Assembly (NCBI GenBank): GCA_017399035.1
Contig: JAFQEM010000026.1
Span: 62,001-126,000, forward strand
DNA length: 64,000 bases
Origin: Clostridia bacterium
Lineage (GTDB): Bacteria > Bacillota > Clostridia > Christensenellales > Borkfalkiaceae
Reading direction: 5' to 3'
The translations under genes and the position numbers were made by a program. The notes beneath the pieces are model-generated. The model was given only the letters and a program-made list of their open reading frames with translations. It was not told where the DNA came from and searched no databases. Below are positions 28,635 to 36,646 of this stretch, piece after piece (positions within the stretch are counted from its first letter, which is position 1; each line of letters starts with the position of its first letter).

Positions 28635-28652
28635 ATTGACCGAACGCTCAAT
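28635..28652. promoter_or_regulatory. 18-bp palindrome, possible TetR-family operator
   Basis: The sequence is ATTGAcCGaaCGcTCAAT, a symmetric ATTGAnCGnnCGnTCAAT palindrome resembling many TetR-family operators. It sits about 34 bp upstream of the dehydrogenase -35 box. No TetR gene is in the window. Confidence 0.45.
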
Positions 28653-28702
28653 TTTAAAGGTAAAATTGCGAATTTTTTGCAAATAAACGACCAAATTTTA
28701 TT

Positions 28703-29689
28703 TTAACTAATTTGAGTAACCACTTGCGATTGACCGTCTTTAACGTATACGGAAATTATTCCGTGAACGTCCGTTCGCCAAATTTTAACGTTTTCGTTAG
28801 CAGTTTCTAACCTTGAAAGCACTTGGTCAGACGGGTGCCCGTAATTATTAGAACCAGATACGGAAATAACTGCATTTTCAGGTTTTAACGCCCTTACGAA
28901 TTCCGAACAAGACGCGTCGTTAGAGCCGTGGTGAGAAACTTTCAAAAAGTCAACGTTTTCAAGATTTACGTTTACACCTTGCTTTTGATAATATCCACTT
29001 TGGGTAACTGAATTTTTATATGCAAATTTTTCTTGCTCTTCGGGTGCGTCACCTGTAAAAACAAACGTTAATTGTTGCGACTGCAAATAGATTATAGGCG
29101 AAAGCGCGTTGCTTTGCTCTTCGGTTGGAACTTTAGTTGCGTTAAAATCTCTATAGGTGCTATTTGTAAAAGATTTTGGCGTAGGCGATAGAAAAGCCAC
29201 CCCGTAGTCTTGCCCCACTATAACGTCAAGGCAATCACTTGTGTTTATGCTTATTTCTTTTTCATTAAGGCGTTCAACCGCACTTTTATATAGGGGAAAA
29301 AGTGGCAGATGAGTTTCGATTATATCTGGAATATACGCAACGCCTATTTCAAAAGAGTTTATAATATCCACAGCGTTTCCAACGTGGTCTGAATCGGGGT
29401 GGGTAAATATTAAATAATCTATTCTACTGACACCACCGTTTTTAATAAAATCAATTATACTTTTTGATATTTTTTGGTCTGGCGGTGCGCAATCTATAAG
29501 CATAGTTTTTCCGTCTGAAAAATAGATAAATGCACTATCCCCCTCGCCCACGTCTAAAAAATGAACGGAAAAACAATCAAACGGTTTGCTTTTTTTGTTA
29601 CCACTTGCAGAATTATCGCAACCGCAAAAACACAAGGCAATTAAAATTGCAGATAAAACACAAAATAAACTTCTTCTTTCGTTAAACAT
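28703..29689 (-). CDS. Secreted ComEC-like metallo-beta-lactamase-fold lipoprotein
   Basis: A 328-residue protein with a lipoprotein-type signal peptide (hydrophobic residues about 9-23, cleavage before Cys in CFCGCDNS) followed by a metallo-beta-lactamase domain like the C-terminal part of ComEC (COG2333). The motifs are HFLDVGEGDSAFIYF (about 44-58), FTHPDSDHVGNA (about 99-110) and a late VSHHGSNDAS (about 252-261). Homologues are extracytoplasmic hydrolases, probably phosphodiesterases or nucleases; the substrate is unknown. There is no ComEC membrane channel domain. The gene starts 4 nt after the patatin stop with only a weak ribosome binding site, so coupled translation is likely. Confidence 0.85.
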   Translation of the reverse strand: MFNERRSLFCVLSAILIALCFCGCDNSASGNKKSKPFDCFSVHFLDVGEGDSAFIYFSDGKTMLIDCAPPDQKISKSIIDFIKNGGVSRIDYLIFTHPDSDHVGNAVDIINSFEIGVAYIPDIIETHLPLFPLYKSAVERLNEKEISINTSDCLDVIVGQDYGVAFLSPTPKSFTNSTYRDFNATKVPTEEQSNALSPIIYLQSQQLTFVFTGDAPEEQEKFAYKNSVTQSGYYQKQGVNVNLENVDFLKVSHHGSNDASCSEFVRALKPENAVISVSGSNNYGHPSDQVLSRLETANENVKIWRTDVHGIISVYVKDGQSQVVTQIS

Positions 29690-29693
29690 CTAA

Positions 29694-30509
29694 TTACTTC
29701 TTTTTAGTTTTTTTACCGTACGTTAAAGCGTTTATCTCTTCTATTATTTGAGGCATTGCTTTCATTGCGCAATTATAACCTATATCAAACATTTGATTAC
29801 TTGAAGAAATAGAAACTGAAGTGTAACCACTTAAATCTGGGTGCAAAGTTAGGTTAGAAAACTTATAGCCTTTAGCCCACGGCTCTTTTACGTTTGACTT
29901 ATACGTGGGGAAAATTTTAGAAATTATGCTAGGTTTTTGCTCTCTTGTAGAAAGGTCAACACCTATAATATAATCTGCGCCCATATCTTTAACAACATCT
30001 GCAGGTATTGAATTAGTGTACGCGCCGTCTATATATCTAACGCCGTCTATAACCACGGGCTTAAAATAAGGTTGCATACTGCTTGAGGCGCACAACGCCA
30101 TTGCAACGTTACCCTTATCGAAAACATGCTCTTCGCCCGTGTCAAGTTCGGTAGCAACCGCCTTAAACGGCTTTTTCATCTCTTCAAAATTTACACTGCC
30201 TAGTTGATTATCTAAAACTTTTGCTAAAACAGAAGTATTGAGCATAAATATATTTTTTACGTCAGTCATATCCGTAAAAGTTTTAAGCAGTTCAAAAATG
30301 TCGGTAGAAGAATATCCTTGAGCAACGCACGCCCCAACTATACTGCCTATGCTAGTGCCTGCAATATAATCGAAAGAAATTCCGTTTTCTTCAAGCGCTT
30401 TAAGCACCCCTAAATGCGCAAAGCCCTTTGCCCCACCCGAGCCTAGAGCAATGCCCATTTTAATTTTTTTAGGTTTAGAGCGTTTAAACAGCCAACTAAA
30501 AAACCCCAT
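29694..30509 (-). CDS. Patatin-like phospholipase (RssA/NTE type), copy 1
   Basis: A 271-residue serine hydrolase of the bacterial patatin family. The oxyanion-hole motif is ALGSGGAKGFAHLG (about 21-34), the nucleophile elbow is AGTSIGSIVG (about 49-58, Ser53), and the catalytic Asp lies in DGAYTNSIP (about 172-180). The N-terminal MGFFSWLFKRSKPKK is amphipathic and basic and may associate with membrane. It probably removes acyl chains from lipids. It shares a base with the upstream membrane-protein gene and is followed by the secreted hydrolase. A second patatin is at 57130-57918. Confidence 0.88.
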   Translation of the reverse strand: MGFFSWLFKRSKPKKIKMGIALGSGGAKGFAHLGVLKALEENGISFDYIAGTSIGSIVGACVAQGYSSTDIFELLKTFTDMTDVKNIFMLNTSVLAKVLDNQLGSVNFEEMKKPFKAVATELDTGEEHVFDKGNVAMALCASSSMQPYFKPVVIDGVRYIDGAYTNSIPADVVKDMGADYIIGVDLSTREQKPSIISKIFPTYKSNVKEPWAKGYKFSNLTLHPDLSGYTSVSISSSNQMFDIGYNCAMKAMPQIIEEINALTYGKKTKKK

Positions 30510-31147
30510 TATTTGCTCTCCTTGTTATTTTGCGTTTTTTGCATTGAAACTTTGACTATTAACACGGCAAGCAAAATTAAAGCAATTGCAAACAACGCAT
30601 AAAGAATATAGTCTAAAACTGCTATATTCCATAAAGTAATGCACAATTCTGCAAGCAAAGATATAAGCACCCCTGCCATCAAATTGCCCAAAGTGATAGG
30701 TAAAATAACTTCCCTAAATTTAAGCCCCAAAAAAACCGCAATGGCTGTGCCCGTCCAAACGCCCGTCATAGGCAATGGAATTGCAACGAACACAAAAACG
30801 CCCAACTGCTTAATAAGCGTTTCGCTCATATTAGAACTTTTGCCTTTTTTCTTTTGATTTTCAAAAGCAGAAAGCGCTTTTTCTTCACAATAACTTTCAC
30901 ACTTGACAGCAATGCGTGAAAACCATTTGATTTTTTTAAGCAAATTGAGTATAGGCTTAAGCAAAAAATAAATTGCTATAAATACTATAGTAGAACCTAA
31001 ATATGAAAGCGCAAAGGCGTAAAAAAATCCCAAACCTGCCCCGCGGGCAAAAACTATAGAACCTTTAAGTTCAATAAGCGGAAATATAGACATAACTAGC
31101 GTTGCCCAAAAGTCGTTACCTATAAGGTTTGAAATAAATTCTACCAT
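30509..31147 (-). CDS. Small multidrug export-type membrane protein (COG2426)
   Basis: A 212-residue integral membrane protein of the COG2426 / Sm_multidrug_ex family (PF06695). It has about five hydrophobic helices, the conserved start SIFPLIELKGSIVFARGAG (about 20-38), and a basic cytoplasmic loop with KKKGKS near residue 100. The family name comes from limited evidence, and the real substrate is unknown. It is the first gene of a three-gene unit with a patatin and a secreted hydrolase, and its promoter overlaps that of the divergent ttcA-like gene. Confidence 0.82.
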   Translation of the reverse strand: MVEFISNLIGNDFWATLVMSIFPLIELKGSIVFARGAGLGFFYAFALSYLGSTIVFIAIYFLLKPILNLLKKIKWFSRIAVKCESYCEEKALSAFENQKKKGKSSNMSETLIKQLGVFVFVAIPLPMTGVWTGTAIAVFLGLKFREVILPITLGNLMAGVLISLLAELCITLWNIAVLDYILYALFAIALILLAVLIVKVSMQKTQNNKESK

Positions 31148-31164
31148 AAATACGCCTCAAATAA

Positions 31165-31192
31165 TTGTTTTTTTTATAAATATCAGTATAAT
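31165..31192 (+). promoter_or_regulatory. Probable promoter of the ttcA-like gene
   Basis: TTGTTT (31165-31170), 16 bp, TATAAT (31187-31192). The -10 overlaps the -10 of the opposite promoter (31185-31190), so the two cannot be occupied together. Confidence 0.6.
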
Positions 31193-31213
31193 GTAATTAT
31201 CTGAAAAAATCAA
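31185..31213 (-). promoter_or_regulatory. Promoter of the COG2426-patatin unit
   Basis: Minus-strand TTGATT (31208-31213), 17 bp, TATACT (31185-31190). Confidence 0.75.
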
Positions 31214-31245
31214 CTAAATAATAATATTTAAATGGAAACCAAAAT

Positions 31246-31989
31246 ATGACTACACAAAAAATGCTATCCCTTTTAAGAAAGGGTATAACTAAATATAAAA
31301 TGATACGTGGCGGAGATAAAATTGCCGTTGGTGTTTCTGGCGGTAAAGACAGTGTTACACTACTTAAACTGCTTGCTGAATATAAACGTTGGTCGCCAGA
31401 AAAATTTGACCTTATAGCCATATCCGTAGACTTAAATTTTGAAGATGCAAAAACCGACTTTAACCCTATTAAAAGTCTATGCGATTCGCTAGATGTTGAA
31501 TATCACGTAGAAAAGACCGAAATAGGAAAAATTGTTTTTGACATTCGCAAAGAAAGTAACCCGTGCGCGTTGTGTTCAAAGATGCGAAAGGGCGCGCTAA
31601 ATAACCTAGCCAAAAATTTAGGTTGCAATAAAGTTGCTTTGGGTCATCACTCCGACGACCTTATAGATACGCTTATGCTCTCGCTTTTCTATGAAGGCAG
31701 GCTTTCTACGTTTGCGCCAAAAAGTTATCTAGATAAAATAGATTTAACTTTAATTCGACCTATGATAATGATAAAAGAAGTTGACGTTATTGCATATTCT
31801 AAAGATTTGCCGATAGTTAAAAGTTGTTGCCCTGCAAACAAACTTACAAAACGCGAATACGTTAAAGAAGTATTGCGCAACGTAGGCAAAGATATACCCA
31901 ACGTAAGAGATATGGCGTTTACTGCAATAACTCACCCCGAAAGATATAACCTTTTTGACAAGTTTGAAAATCAAATTGATGAATTTTAA
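31246..31989 (+). CDS. TtcA-family tRNA 2-thiocytidine synthase-like protein
   Basis: A 247-residue PP-loop ATPase of the TtcA/TtuA group, which thiolates tRNA using ATP activation and a cysteine-bound iron-sulfur cluster. The PP-loop is GVSGGKDSVTLL (about 29-40); the cluster/catalytic CxxC is NPCALCSKMRKGAL (about 105-118), and a third cysteine lies in KSCCPANK (about 192). GHHSDDLIDTLMLS is the conserved GHxxDD motif. Homologues in Gram-positive bacteria are widespread, but the modified position is not established. A bidirectional terminator follows. Confidence 0.88.
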   Translation: MTTQKMLSLLRKGITKYKMIRGGDKIAVGVSGGKDSVTLLKLLAEYKRWSPEKFDLIAISVDLNFEDAKTDFNPIKSLCDSLDVEYHVEKTEIGKIVFDIRKESNPCALCSKMRKGALNNLAKNLGCNKVALGHHSDDLIDTLMLSLFYEGRLSTFAPKSYLDKIDLTLIRPMIMIKEVDVIAYSKDLPIVKSCCPANKLTKREYVKEVLRNVGKDIPNVRDMAFTAITHPERYNLFDKFENQIDEF

Positions 31990-32008
31990 ATTATAATGGT
32001 AAAAACTA

Positions 32009-32034
32009 AAAACGCCGTCGGCTGACGGCGTTTT
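32009..32034 (+). terminator. Bidirectional terminator between ttcA-like and wzz genes
   Basis: An 11-bp perfect stem AAAACGCCGTC/GACGGCGTTTT (32009-32019 with 32024-32034), GGCT loop. Confidence 0.93.
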
Positions 32035-32039
32035 ATTAT

Positions 32040-32762
32040 TTATTTTTTCTTCGTTCTTTCTTTATTTATATAAGCAACCACGCTTACGCCCGTTAGTTCT
32101 TCAAACTCTTTTTTATCTCTAACGGTATTGTCAAGCGCATAAACTATCAACGTTGCTATTACCGAAATAACCACACCTGCAACTGCGCCTATTATAGTAT
32201 ATTTAACGTAAGACGTATTTGAAACTACATCAACGTCTTTTTGCGTACGAATAAACTTAACGTTGTCAGCCATAATACCGCTCGAAACTATTTTAGACGT
32301 AGAGAAAGTATCAATCAAAACGTTCAACTTTTTCTCTGCAAGTTCTCTAGATAAATCGGTGTAAGTTATTGAAAAAATCAAACTTGTTTCGCCGTAATTT
32401 ACGCTTATTGCGCCTTTAGACAAACTTTGCTCTTCCCCCTCATACTTTTTAGCGTAATTTTCGTCTGCCTCTAACAAAAGCCCCGGGCTTTTTATCAACT
32501 TTTCAACGGTAGGCAAATATCTTTTTGCAAGCGTTGCCTGATTTGCCGTTTGCGACTGTGACGAACTAGACCCGATTTCCGTTCTTAAAATGAGCGAACA
32601 ACTTGCCGTGTACGTTGGCGGAACTTTCATAACGCAATATCCTAAACCGATAAGAGCGCAAAGAATAGTGGTTAAAATTATTAAAAGCGCGTTCTTTAAT
32701 AAAATTTTGAAAAAGGGGAAACTTTTTTCTGTTTCAACGGCTACAACTTGTTCTTGTTCCAT
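32040..32762 (-). CDS. Wzz/YveK-type polysaccharide co-polymerase, copy 2
   Basis: A 240-residue chain-length determinant-like protein: membrane helix at about 20-45, an extracytoplasmic alpha/beta domain (about 50-185) and a second helix at about 190-215, with a short basic tail. There is no tyrosine-kinase domain or Tyr cluster, so it is the membrane modulator half of a Gram-positive Wzz/Wzc pair, or acts alone. It sets the length of a surface polysaccharide. It shares a base with the related gene upstream. A cognate BY-kinase is absent from the window. Confidence 0.82.
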   Translation of the reverse strand: MEQEQVVAVETEKSFPFFKILLKNALLIILTTILCALIGLGYCVMKVPPTYTASCSLILRTEIGSSSSQSQTANQATLAKRYLPTVEKLIKSPGLLLEADENYAKKYEGEEQSLSKGAISVNYGETSLIFSITYTDLSRELAEKKLNVLIDTFSTSKIVSSGIMADNVKFIRTQKDVDVVSNTSYVKYTIIGAVAGVVISVIATLIVYALDNTVRDKKEFEELTGVSVVAYINKERTKKK

Positions 32763-33595
32763 TATTTCTTACCCCCTACGTGGTCTATATTTGCAAGAAC
32801 GGAAACACCCGTGATGCGTTCAAGTTCTTCTTTATCTTTTATCGAAACGTCTGTAACGCTAATAACGTAAACGGCAATCGCAGCAACAACTACGCCGATT
32901 GCAAACCCTATTATGGTGAACTTTACTTTAGAAACGTCTGAAGACCAACCACTATTACCAAGACTAATAATGCTGATTTTTACACCCGCAAAATATCTAT
33001 CGCCGTTAGTACCTTTTTCCGTTCCTATTTCACGTTCAAATGCCAAAACGTAAATTTTTGCCTTTATCAACGCTAGTTCAAGGTTGGGGTCAGTGTAACT
33101 GATTGAAAAAGAATATTCATCAGTTTGATTAGTTTCAACTTTTGCAGAAACTGAAACGTTTTCTTTAACTATATATTTTTTATCTGCGGGTGAATTGTCG
33201 TTAGTAACGTAAGGGTCTTCTGTTCTTACGTCTTCAATAAACTCGTCTAAAGAAGTAACGCTACCTTGCGCAGATTGATTTCTATATTGATTTCTATACT
33301 GAATATAATAAAAATTTGCGCGCTCTATAACGACACCCTCGTCGCAAAAGTCAACAATAGTATTTATATATGCGTTCATTATGTTAAAGTTAGTTACAAT
33401 ATTGCTATTACTTGTATCTTCTGCCATACAAACGACTTCTTCAGTTGCAGTATAGTTAGGTTTTTTTATAAAAGCGTAACCTATACCGCAAGCCGTACAA
33501 AATAACACAAGTGCAATAACTAGCACTAAATTTCTCTTAAAAGCAAACCAAATATCTTTAATTATACTGTCGCTAGTCTTTACGTTTTCTTCCAT
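32762..33595 (-). CDS. Wzz/YveK-type polysaccharide co-polymerase, copy 1
   Basis: A 277-residue paralogue of the following gene with the same topology: helix about 17-38, extracytoplasmic domain about 40-225 (longer than in copy 2), second helix about 232-252, and an ending SIKDKEELERITGVSVLAN that matches the copy 2 tail DKKEFEELTGVSVVAY. It has no kinase domain. Two different co-polymerases side by side may form a mixed oligomer. It lies 17 nt after the hexosamine-kinase gene in one operon. Confidence 0.82.
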   Translation of the reverse strand: MEENVKTSDSIIKDIWFAFKRNLVLVIALVLFCTACGIGYAFIKKPNYTATEEVVCMAEDTSNSNIVTNFNIMNAYINTIVDFCDEGVVIERANFYYIQYRNQYRNQSAQGSVTSLDEFIEDVRTEDPYVTNDNSPADKKYIVKENVSVSAKVETNQTDEYSFSISYTDPNLELALIKAKIYVLAFEREIGTEKGTNGDRYFAGVKISIISLGNSGWSSDVSKVKFTIIGFAIGVVVAAIAVYVISVTDVSIKDKEELERITGVSVLANIDHVGGKK

Positions 33596-33612
33596 AAACA
33601 GTTAATTTCTCC

Positions 33613-34707
33613 CTATAGATATTTTTTGATAATAGCGTTGATGCAATCTTTTTTATTAAGCACGTCTTGCGCAAGTGCAATTTGATTGCGCGCTCTGTCT
33701 ACGTTATGTCCTGGATATTTCGTCTTAAAATAAACGTCGCCATTTAAATAATCAGTTAAAAACCTTACGGCAAGTTCCACAGTCATTGCAAACACGCCAA
33801 GATTCATACTCTCTTTTTCTTTTTCAGTAAGAACGTCTTTTACCTTTCCTATAAAGCCTTTGGTAAACGCCTCGTATTTATCAAGGTCAAGCGCAACTTC
33901 GTCAACGTCAGGATAATCTTCAATAACGGTGTTTGCAACAAACCTTATTGCATCACCAAAGTCGTGCGCTATTGCGCCCGGCATAACCGTGTCTAAATCA
34001 AGCACGGCAAGAGCCTCACCCGTGGTTTTATCAAAACTAACGTTATTACATTTAGTATCGTTATGCGTTACACGAAGCGGAATTTCGCCACAGTCAAGAT
34101 ATTTTTGAAGTAAACACGCTTTTTCTTCAAATTCTAAAAGTTTATCAATTTCTTCTTTAACTTTGTTTACGCGCTTGCATTTATTTTCTTCAATAGCCTT
34201 ATGAAAGGCTTTATATCTCAACGAAGTGTTGTGAAAATTAGCGATTGTAACGTTGAGCGACGACGCATCAAAATCGTTAAGATAATTTTGAAACTTACCA
34301 AACGCCTGCCCTGCACGTTCAATAATATTCAAATCGTCGCAAGTGTCGTAGGTTATAGAGTTTTTAATAAAACGGTAACAGCGCCAATAATCACCACAAT
34401 CGTCTATAATATAAGGCAATCCGCTCTCTTTAGCCCTGAACGCCCTGAGCACGAAAACGTGCGTATCTAAACCGTTTTCTTTTACTTGCGCCCTAATATT
34501 TTCCGTAACTCTTACAATATTTTCCATTACCTTTTCAGGTTCTTTAAAAACGTTTTTGTTGATGCGTTGAATTATATATTCTTTCTTTTCGCCATCTCTA
34601 ACGTATTCAACCTTATAGGTACAGTTAATGTTTCCAGTGCCTATCTCTTCGCAACGAACGTATTTTCCGTTTACGTCAAACGACGCACAAATATCCCTTA
34701 TCGTCAA
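33613..34707 (-). CDS. nahK: N-acetylhexosamine 1-kinase (NahK/LnpB-like)
   Basis: A 364-residue APH-fold kinase that closely resembles bifidobacterial N-acetylhexosamine 1-kinase, which phosphorylates GlcNAc/GalNAc at C1 for nucleotide-sugar synthesis. Shared stretches are GQAFGKFQNYLNDFDAS (about 131-147), the catalytic IPLRVTHNDTKCNNV (about 207-221), AVLDLDTVMPG (DxD, about 233-243) and FGDAIRFVANT. The start is a TTG (34705-34707) with GAGGT 6-7 nt upstream and a good promoter just before it. In this setting it may supply sugar 1-phosphates for the surface polysaccharide rather than for lacto-N-biose use, since no lacto-N-biose phosphorylase is nearby. Confidence 0.85.
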   Translation of the reverse strand: MTIRDICASFDVNGKYVRCEEIGTGNINCTYKVEYVRDGEKKEYIIQRINKNVFKEPEKVMENIVRVTENIRAQVKENGLDTHVFVLRAFRAKESGLPYIIDDCGDYWRCYRFIKNSITYDTCDDLNIIERAGQAFGKFQNYLNDFDASSLNVTIANFHNTSLRYKAFHKAIEENKCKRVNKVKEEIDKLLEFEEKACLLQKYLDCGEIPLRVTHNDTKCNNVSFDKTTGEALAVLDLDTVMPGAIAHDFGDAIRFVANTVIEDYPDVDEVALDLDKYEAFTKGFIGKVKDVLTEKEKESMNLGVFAMTVELAVRFLTDYLNGDVYFKTKYPGHNVDRARNQIALAQDVLNKKDCINAIIKKYL

Positions 34708-34739
34708 AACAAGACCTCACTTTTTTCCCTTACCATATC

Positions 34740-34769
34740 ATTTTAACACATAAACGATAGAAAAAGCAA
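34740..34769 (-). promoter_or_regulatory. Promoter of the nahK-wzz-wzz operon
   Basis: Minus-strand TTGCTT (34764-34769), 18 bp, TAAAAT (34740-34745) with TGn extension. Confidence 0.65.
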
Positions 34770-34816
34770 TATAAAATTGAATAATTTTATCGTTTTAATT
34801 CTTTAAATAATTAAAA

Positions 34817-34840
34817 AGTTGATTTATAACCAAATCAACT
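34817..34840 (-). terminator. Terminator overlapping the ABC exporter stop codon
   Basis: AGTTGATTT/AAATCAACT (34817-34825 with 34832-34840) with a 6-nt loop and TTTTTAATT following on the minus strand. The 5' arm covers the stop codon. Confidence 0.8.
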
Positions 34841-36502
34841 CTTATGTTTTTCTATTATTTGCCTGTTTTCTATCCTTATTATGCGGTTACAAATTGAAGA
34901 CGCTGCCTTTTTGTGAGAAACTATTATCAGAGTTACGTCTTTTAAGCCTTTTAAATTATCAAGCAAACGCTCTTCAGTTCTTTCATCAAGCGCGCTAGTT
35001 GCCTCGTCCAACAAAATAACGGGGGCGTTACACAAAATTGCCCGCGCAATAGCCACCCTTTGAATTTGCCCTTCAGATAAACCTACGCCGTTTTCGCCCA
35101 CAACAGTATCAAGCCCTTTGGGAAGTTCAGAAATAAAGCCGTCTGCACAACTAATTTTAAGCGCGTTTTGTATCTCTTGTTCAGTTGCGTCTTCTTTGAT
35201 AAAAGTAACGTTATCTTTAAGCGTTCCGCTAAAAATCATATTACCTTGGGGAACGTAAGAAAATAAAGTTCTAGTTGAATTATCTAAAACGGTTTCTTCA
35301 TTATTACCTATTGCCTTTATGCAACCACCGTCAAGCGGATATACGCCTAACATAAGTTTAATTAGCGTACTCTTCCCGACACCAGACGAGCCTTCTATCA
35401 TAACGAAGTCGCCTTTGTTAATAAAGAAATTTGCACCGTTTAAAACCTTTTCTCTTCCATACGAAAAATCTACGTTTTCAACTTTAATGCCAAGCATATT
35501 TGAGTAAGCAGTAGCCTTGTCAAACTTACGGACTTGAGGCTCACTTTCAATATCTTCAATCTCTATAAGTCTTTCAGCAGATGCAATCATTGCGTAATAT
35601 TTTGGTAACACGTTAGAAAGTGAGGCGAACGGAACTTGAACGTTGTTTACAAGTTGCAAAATTGCAGATAGAGAACCGTAAGTTAGCGTTTTGTATAATA
35701 TTTTTACGCCACCGTAAATGAGCGCAAAAAGATAACCTGCGCTGAAAATAAAATTATAAGTGGCGTGCCCTATAACTGAATAATTTTTGCGACGCATCTT
35801 TATTTTGAAATTGTCGTTTTGAAGTTCGCTTGCCTGTCTTTCTATTTTATCATTGACAGAAAAAACCTTAACCGCAAGCAGATTTTCAATACACTCTTGC
35901 ATAAACGAGCGAACTTTACCATCCGTCTCTTGAGCCCTTTTATGCAAACTTTTTAGTTTACCACGAAGTAAACTTATAACCAAAAACACAAGCGCGCCTG
36001 CAACGGTAAACGCAACGGCAAAAATCCAATCTAATATAATTAGAGCAACTACTGCGCATATAAGCCTTACACCCGCAGAAACAACGGTGGGAACTATTCC
36101 GGTAACCCCGTCTGCGACCACGGCAACGTCTGCGGTTAATCTATTCATCAATTCGCCACTATGATACGCGCTTATTTTATCTTGTTTTTTATTAAGCACA
36201 CTAGAAAACAAGTGTGATTTATATTCCATTTCTAATTTTCCGCGTATGTGTTCAGTTAATCCGTTAATAATAATTCTAAATATAAACTGCAAAACCACGA
36301 TTACACATATGCCTATAGCGTAGGCTATAAGTCGTTTTGAATCACCGTACACGGTTGCGCTATCTATAATCTCTTTAATTGCAAACGCAAACAAAATGGA
36401 TAAAACTGAAAAAAATGCGTTGGATAAAATTAGCATAGTCATTTTTAAGCCTTGCTTTTTTGAACGTTCTATAAGCCATTTTAAGGGTTTTCTTGTTTGC
36501 AT
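34835..36502 (-). CDS. ABC exporter, fused membrane and ATPase domains (MsbA-like)
   Basis: A 555-residue half-transporter of the type I exporter family. Six membrane helices occupy about 18-300 and the nucleotide-binding domain about 335-555: Walker A IEGSSGVGKSTLIKL (about 372-386), signature VGLSEGQIQRVAIARAI (about 470-486), Walker B VILLDEATSALD (about 493-504). The signature has LSEGQ in place of LSGGQ, a common variant. It works as a dimer to export lipids, peptides or drugs. Its neighbours suggest lipid-linked glycans, but this is inference. Its promoter is divergent from that of the O-antigen-ligase-like gene. Confidence 0.92.
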   Translation of the reverse strand: MQTRKPLKWLIERSKKQGLKMTMLILSNAFFSVLSILFAFAIKEIIDSATVYGDSKRLIAYAIGICVIVVLQFIFRIIINGLTEHIRGKLEMEYKSHLFSSVLNKKQDKISAYHSGELMNRLTADVAVVADGVTGIVPTVVSAGVRLICAVVALIILDWIFAVAFTVAGALVFLVISLLRGKLKSLHKRAQETDGKVRSFMQECIENLLAVKVFSVNDKIERQASELQNDNFKIKMRRKNYSVIGHATYNFIFSAGYLFALIYGGVKILYKTLTYGSLSAILQLVNNVQVPFASLSNVLPKYYAMIASAERLIEIEDIESEPQVRKFDKATAYSNMLGIKVENVDFSYGREKVLNGANFFINKGDFVMIEGSSGVGKSTLIKLMLGVYPLDGGCIKAIGNNEETVLDNSTRTLFSYVPQGNMIFSGTLKDNVTFIKEDATEQEIQNALKISCADGFISELPKGLDTVVGENGVGLSEGQIQRVAIARAILCNAPVILLDEATSALDERTEERLLDNLKGLKDVTLIIVSHKKAASSICNRIIRIENRQIIEKHKS

Positions 36503-36548
36503 AACTTCTTTTTCCGTATATTTTATTACTTTTTACACGAGTAAATAT

Positions 36549-36577
36549 ATTGTATCACAATTATTTAAATATGTAAA
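36549..36577 (-). promoter_or_regulatory. Promoter of the ABC exporter gene
   Basis: Minus-strand TTTACA (36572-36577), 17 bp, TACAAT (36549-36554) with TGn extension. Confidence 0.75.
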
Positions 36578-36611
36578 GTTTATTAAAAAATTTATGTGTC
36601 GTTTAATTTGC

Positions 36612-36640
36612 TTGAATAATTAGCCGTTTTGTTGTATAAT
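36612..36640 (+). promoter_or_regulatory. Promoter of the O-antigen-ligase-like gene, leaderless geometry
   Basis: TTGAAT (36612-36617), 17 bp, TATAAT (36635-36640). The first ATG of the gene is only 6 nt past the -10, so the transcript should begin at or next to the start codon. Confidence 0.78.
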
Positions 36641-36646
36641 GTCGGT

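Noticed and set aside
28703..29689. Competence channel gene comEC
   Set aside because: Only the C-terminal metallo-hydrolase-like domain is present, behind a lipoprotein signal; the membrane channel domain is absent.
36629..36646. TTG start for the O-antigen-ligase-like gene
   Set aside because: It lies inside the -10 region of the promoter and would not be transcribed.
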